8,038 bases of DNA from an uncultured Lachnospiraceae bacterium (GTDB lineage: Bacteria > Bacillota > Clostridia > Lachnospirales > Lachnospiraceae), in NCBI GenBank assembly GCA_902803745.1, contig CADCRB010000026.1, positions 1 through 8,038 of the forward strand, read 5' to 3'. Shown piece after piece: positions 6,514 through 8,038 of this stretch. A program made the translations under genes and the position numbers. The number at the start of each line of letters is the position of its first letter. Position 1 is the stretch's first letter. The notes below the pieces were generated by a model that was not told the DNA's origin, did no database searches, and was given only the letters and a program-made list of their open reading frames with translations.

Positions 6514-7738
6514 AATATTCTTTATATTTGTCCCGCTTTGCATAATGGGAGGCCCGTGACGTACAGCACTCCTGCATGGTCTTTCCTTCAGCAAAAGCCT
6601 CTGCTTTATCCTGCTCAAGCTTTTCCCGGATCTCAAGGACCGCCTTCAAAGCCTCATCTATATTCCCTTTTTCGATCACTGCTCCGGTATCCTCCGTCAC
6701 TATCTCCCCGCTGCCTCCGGCATTATAACTGATGACAGGCGTACCGCAGGCAAGAGCCTCGATGTTTGTAGTGGGGAAGGTATCGCCGTAGGTTAGGTTT
6801 ACATAAATATCAGAAGAGGAATACCATCTGACAAGCTCGCTCACAGAGTCCGTATGAGTGATCTTGATTATGCCTTCCGGAAGCCGATCCATCTGCGATG
6901 GCTTGAGACCTATCATCGCAACTGCATATTTCCCGGGATACTCTTTTTCAAGCAGCTCATACAGCTCGGCGAAATCATACATTCCCTTGGTTTCACGCCA
7001 GGGATTTGCCACCCCAAGAAGAAGGGTTCTGTCTCCGATATCGTATTTTTCCTTCAGATCGTTGCCTGTTTCAGGTCTGAATATGTCGAGATCTATGCCG
7101 GTATTTATTACCTGTATGGGATAATCTGAAAGAAATGAACGTGAAACCGCTTTTTTAAGCCATTCGGACGGGGTCACCAGATGAAGATCCGGTATACCGG
7201 TGAAATGCTCTTTTTTAAGGGCGAAATTGGACTTTGAAGCATCCCTCATATAAGAAGCAGGATATTCGTTTTTTTCAGGGCAATCGAAACATCCGATATC
7301 ACTGCACCATTTATCGCAGTCACAATACTCAAAATGTGCGCAATGTCCTGTAAAAGCCCAGCAGTCATGCAGGGTCCAGACAACAGGCTTACCGTAAGAT
7401 CTCAGCCAGTCAAAAAGCATCGGATAGTTAACATAATATCCGTGCACATTATGCAGCTGGATCACGTCCGGATCATATTCCTCAAGACGGCTTATGAGCT
7501 TTTTCGTGGCGCTCCTGCTGAAAAGCCCATGCCTGTCTGTGATACGGGTCAGTATCCCATGACCTGCCATATCCAGGTCACTTCCGATACGAAAATTATC
7601 GTATCCCGGGATATCCTCTCCCCTGCCGCGGCAGAGCAGAGCCTGTCCGCCGTTCTCCATTATCTCATCGGCCGTGCCGCAGGCTATCCTGCCCACACTT
7701 CCCGTACCGATCACAGTATTTACTATAGCAACCTTCAT
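6491..7738 (-). CDS. GT4 family glycosyltransferase, WcaC-like (415 aa)
   Basis: Cytoplasmic GT-B glycosyltransferase expected to add one sugar from a nucleotide-sugar donor to the lipid-linked repeat unit. The N-terminal Rossmann half begins MKVAIVNTV and has GTGSVGRIA at residues 11-19. The family signature TLHDCWAFTGHCAHF (122-136) is followed by further cysteines, seven in all (126, 133, 139, 141, 145, 150, 153), ending in a CP pair; E. coli WcaC has the same HD.W..TG.C...C..W..GC..CP layout. The C-terminal half has INTGIDLDIF (211-220), a donor-site region near 243-251, and DTFPTTNIEALACGTPVI (319-336), where Asp replaces the first Glu of the usual EX7E motif, as it does in WcaC. Length is normal for GT4. 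The ATG at 7738 is supported by AAAGG four bases upstream. The stop overlaps the next gene's start by 23 bases. The family call is firm; donor and acceptor sugars cannot be read from sequence. Confidence 0.9.
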   Translation of the reverse strand: MKVAIVNTVIGTGSVGRIACGTADEIMENGGQALLCRGRGEDIPGYDNFRIGSDLDMAGHGILTRITDRHGLFSRSATKKLISRLEEYDPDVIQLHNVHGYYVNYPMLFDWLRSYGKPVVWTLHDCWAFTGHCAHFEYCDCDKWCSDIGCFDCPEKNEYPASYMRDASKSNFALKKEHFTGIPDLHLVTPSEWLKKAVSRSFLSDYPIQVINTGIDLDIFRPETGNDLKEKYDIGDRTLLLGVANPWRETKGMYDFAELYELLEKEYPGKYAVAMIGLKPSQMDRLPEGIIKITHTDSVSELVRWYSSSDIYVNLTYGDTFPTTNIEALACGTPVISYNAGGSGEIVTEDTGAVIEKGNIDEALKAVLEIREKLEQDKAEAFAEGKTMQECCTSRASHYAKRDKYKEYYDLYQKI

Positions 7739-7742
7739 ATAA

Positions 7743-7747
7743 CCTTT
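7743..7747 (-). promoter_or_regulatory. Ribosome-binding site of the WcaC-like glycosyltransferase
   Basis: AAAGG on the minus strand, four bases before the ATG at 7738, overlapping the stop codon of the preceding gene. It supports this start and indicates translation coupled to the upstream gene. Confidence 0.55.
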
Positions 7748-8038
7748 CAGTTCTCACCAAGGAGCAGCTTGATCACTCTCTCCTGCCCCTTCTCAAACTT
7801 CCTGGACAACTGCAGATCTCTCATCTCAGCTCTCACATGCGGCATATCCGCAAGCCACATGATAGTCTTTATTATAGTGAGCGTATCCACTCTCTCACCG
7901 ATACCTAAATTGATAAAACCGTTGCCCATCCCGGCAAACACATGCTCAGCTTCTCTCTCATTCTGCGCCAGCACTATGGCCGGCACACCCATTGAGGCAA
8001 GCTCAAAAATGGTACGTCCCTGACTCGTGATACACATA
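7747..8038 (-). CDS. SpsG/PseG-like GT-B-fold protein, C-terminal part (5' end beyond window)
   Basis: Only the last ~96 residues are present; the reading frame is still open at the window edge. The visible part starts ITSQGRTIFELASMGVPAIV and continues with a segment containing NERE (residues 26-29) and NGFINLGIG (39-47). This resembles the C-terminal nucleotide-binding half of SpsG/PseG-type proteins, where a Ser/Gly-rich turn is followed by T..EL...GVP. Relatives are UDP-sugar hydrolases or glycosyltransferases in the synthesis of activated sugars, sometimes fused to a cytidylyltransferase domain such as that used for CMP-nonulosonic acids; that fusion cannot be checked here. The ATG at 8037 is probably an internal Met, because the fold needs a long N-terminal portion and this core motif starts right at it. 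The stop (TGA) lies 8 bases before the next gene, so it belongs to the same operon. Family assignment is moderate and exact substrate unknown. Confidence 0.6.
   Translation of the reverse strand, partial: MCITSQGRTIFELASMGVPAIVLAQNEREAEHVFAGMGNGFINLGIGERVDTLTIIKTIMWLADMPHVRAEMRDLQLSRKFEKGQERVIKLLLGEN

Noticed and set aside
6514..6636. Longer N-terminus for the sugar transferase, with an upstream start at 6636
   Set aside because: The extra 41 residues overlap the end of the WcaC-like gene in another frame, are basic and low in family-like features, and precede the expected first membrane helix. MTFIKRF at 6513 is the natural start.
6731..6784. Asp instead of the first Glu in the EX7E motif of the WcaC-like GT4, as a sign of inactivation
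   Set aside because: E. coli WcaC as I recall it also has Asp at this place, and the second Glu and surrounding residues are intact, so this is a subfamily trait.
7334..8023. Plus-strand open frame of 229 codons near the window end
   Set aside because: It is antisense to two genes with clear family motifs and spans their junction; its translation shows no domain and looks like a mirror of coding sequence.
8035..8037. ATG at the window edge as the true start of a 96-residue protein
   Set aside because: The conserved donor-loop motif begins immediately at it, which is an internal position in SpsG/PseG-like proteins; the frame stays open to the edge, so the gene is truncated by the window.

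Overview
The window is a gene-dense stretch of a surface-polysaccharide (capsule, exopolysaccharide or similar wall glycan) biosynthesis operon. Every supportable gene is on the minus strand, so transcription runs from the high coordinates to the low ones. The style of the proteins (many near-generic Clostridia/Lachnospiraceae glycosyltransferase sequences), the purine-rich ribosome-binding sites, the mid-range GC judged by eye and the frequent ATA (Ile) and AGG/AGA (Arg) codons suggest a gut or rumen Firmicute, probably Lachnospiraceae. This assignment is an inference, because there is no marker gene in the window.

Layout in transcription order: (1) 7747-8038, the C-terminal end of a SpsG/PseG-like GT-B-fold protein cut by the window edge; (2) 6491-7738, a WcaC-like GT4 glycosyltransferase with a cysteine cluster; (3) 5176-6513, the initiating polyprenyl-phosphate sugar-1-phosphate transferase; (4) 4428-5183, a WcaE-like GT2 glycosyltransferase; (5) 3250-4431, a second GT4 glycosyltransferase interrupted by an in-frame TAA, so that it reads as two ORFs (3916-4431 and 3250-3882); (6) 2132-3250, a third GT4 glycosyltransferase; (7) 688-2148, a Wzx-type flippase; (8) 9-716, a membrane-anchored protein that I do not recognise.

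The genes overlap or lie within 8 bases of each other (ATGA, TAATG and ATGAGTGA junctions), so a single polycistronic, translationally coupled unit is likely. The only larger gap is the 33 bases inside the broken glycosyltransferase. No stretch of 300 bases lacks a gene. I see no promoter, terminator, RNA gene, mobile element, repeat or CRISPR array.

Working model, inferred from families: the sugar transferase loads a first sugar-phosphate onto undecaprenyl phosphate at the membrane. The GT2 and GT4 enzymes extend it on the cytoplasmic face, and the flippase moves the finished repeat unit outward. The Wzy polymerase, chain-length control proteins and most sugar-nucleotide genes are not in the window. 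The most notable observation is the single TAA that splits an otherwise full-length GT4 enzyme without any change of frame.
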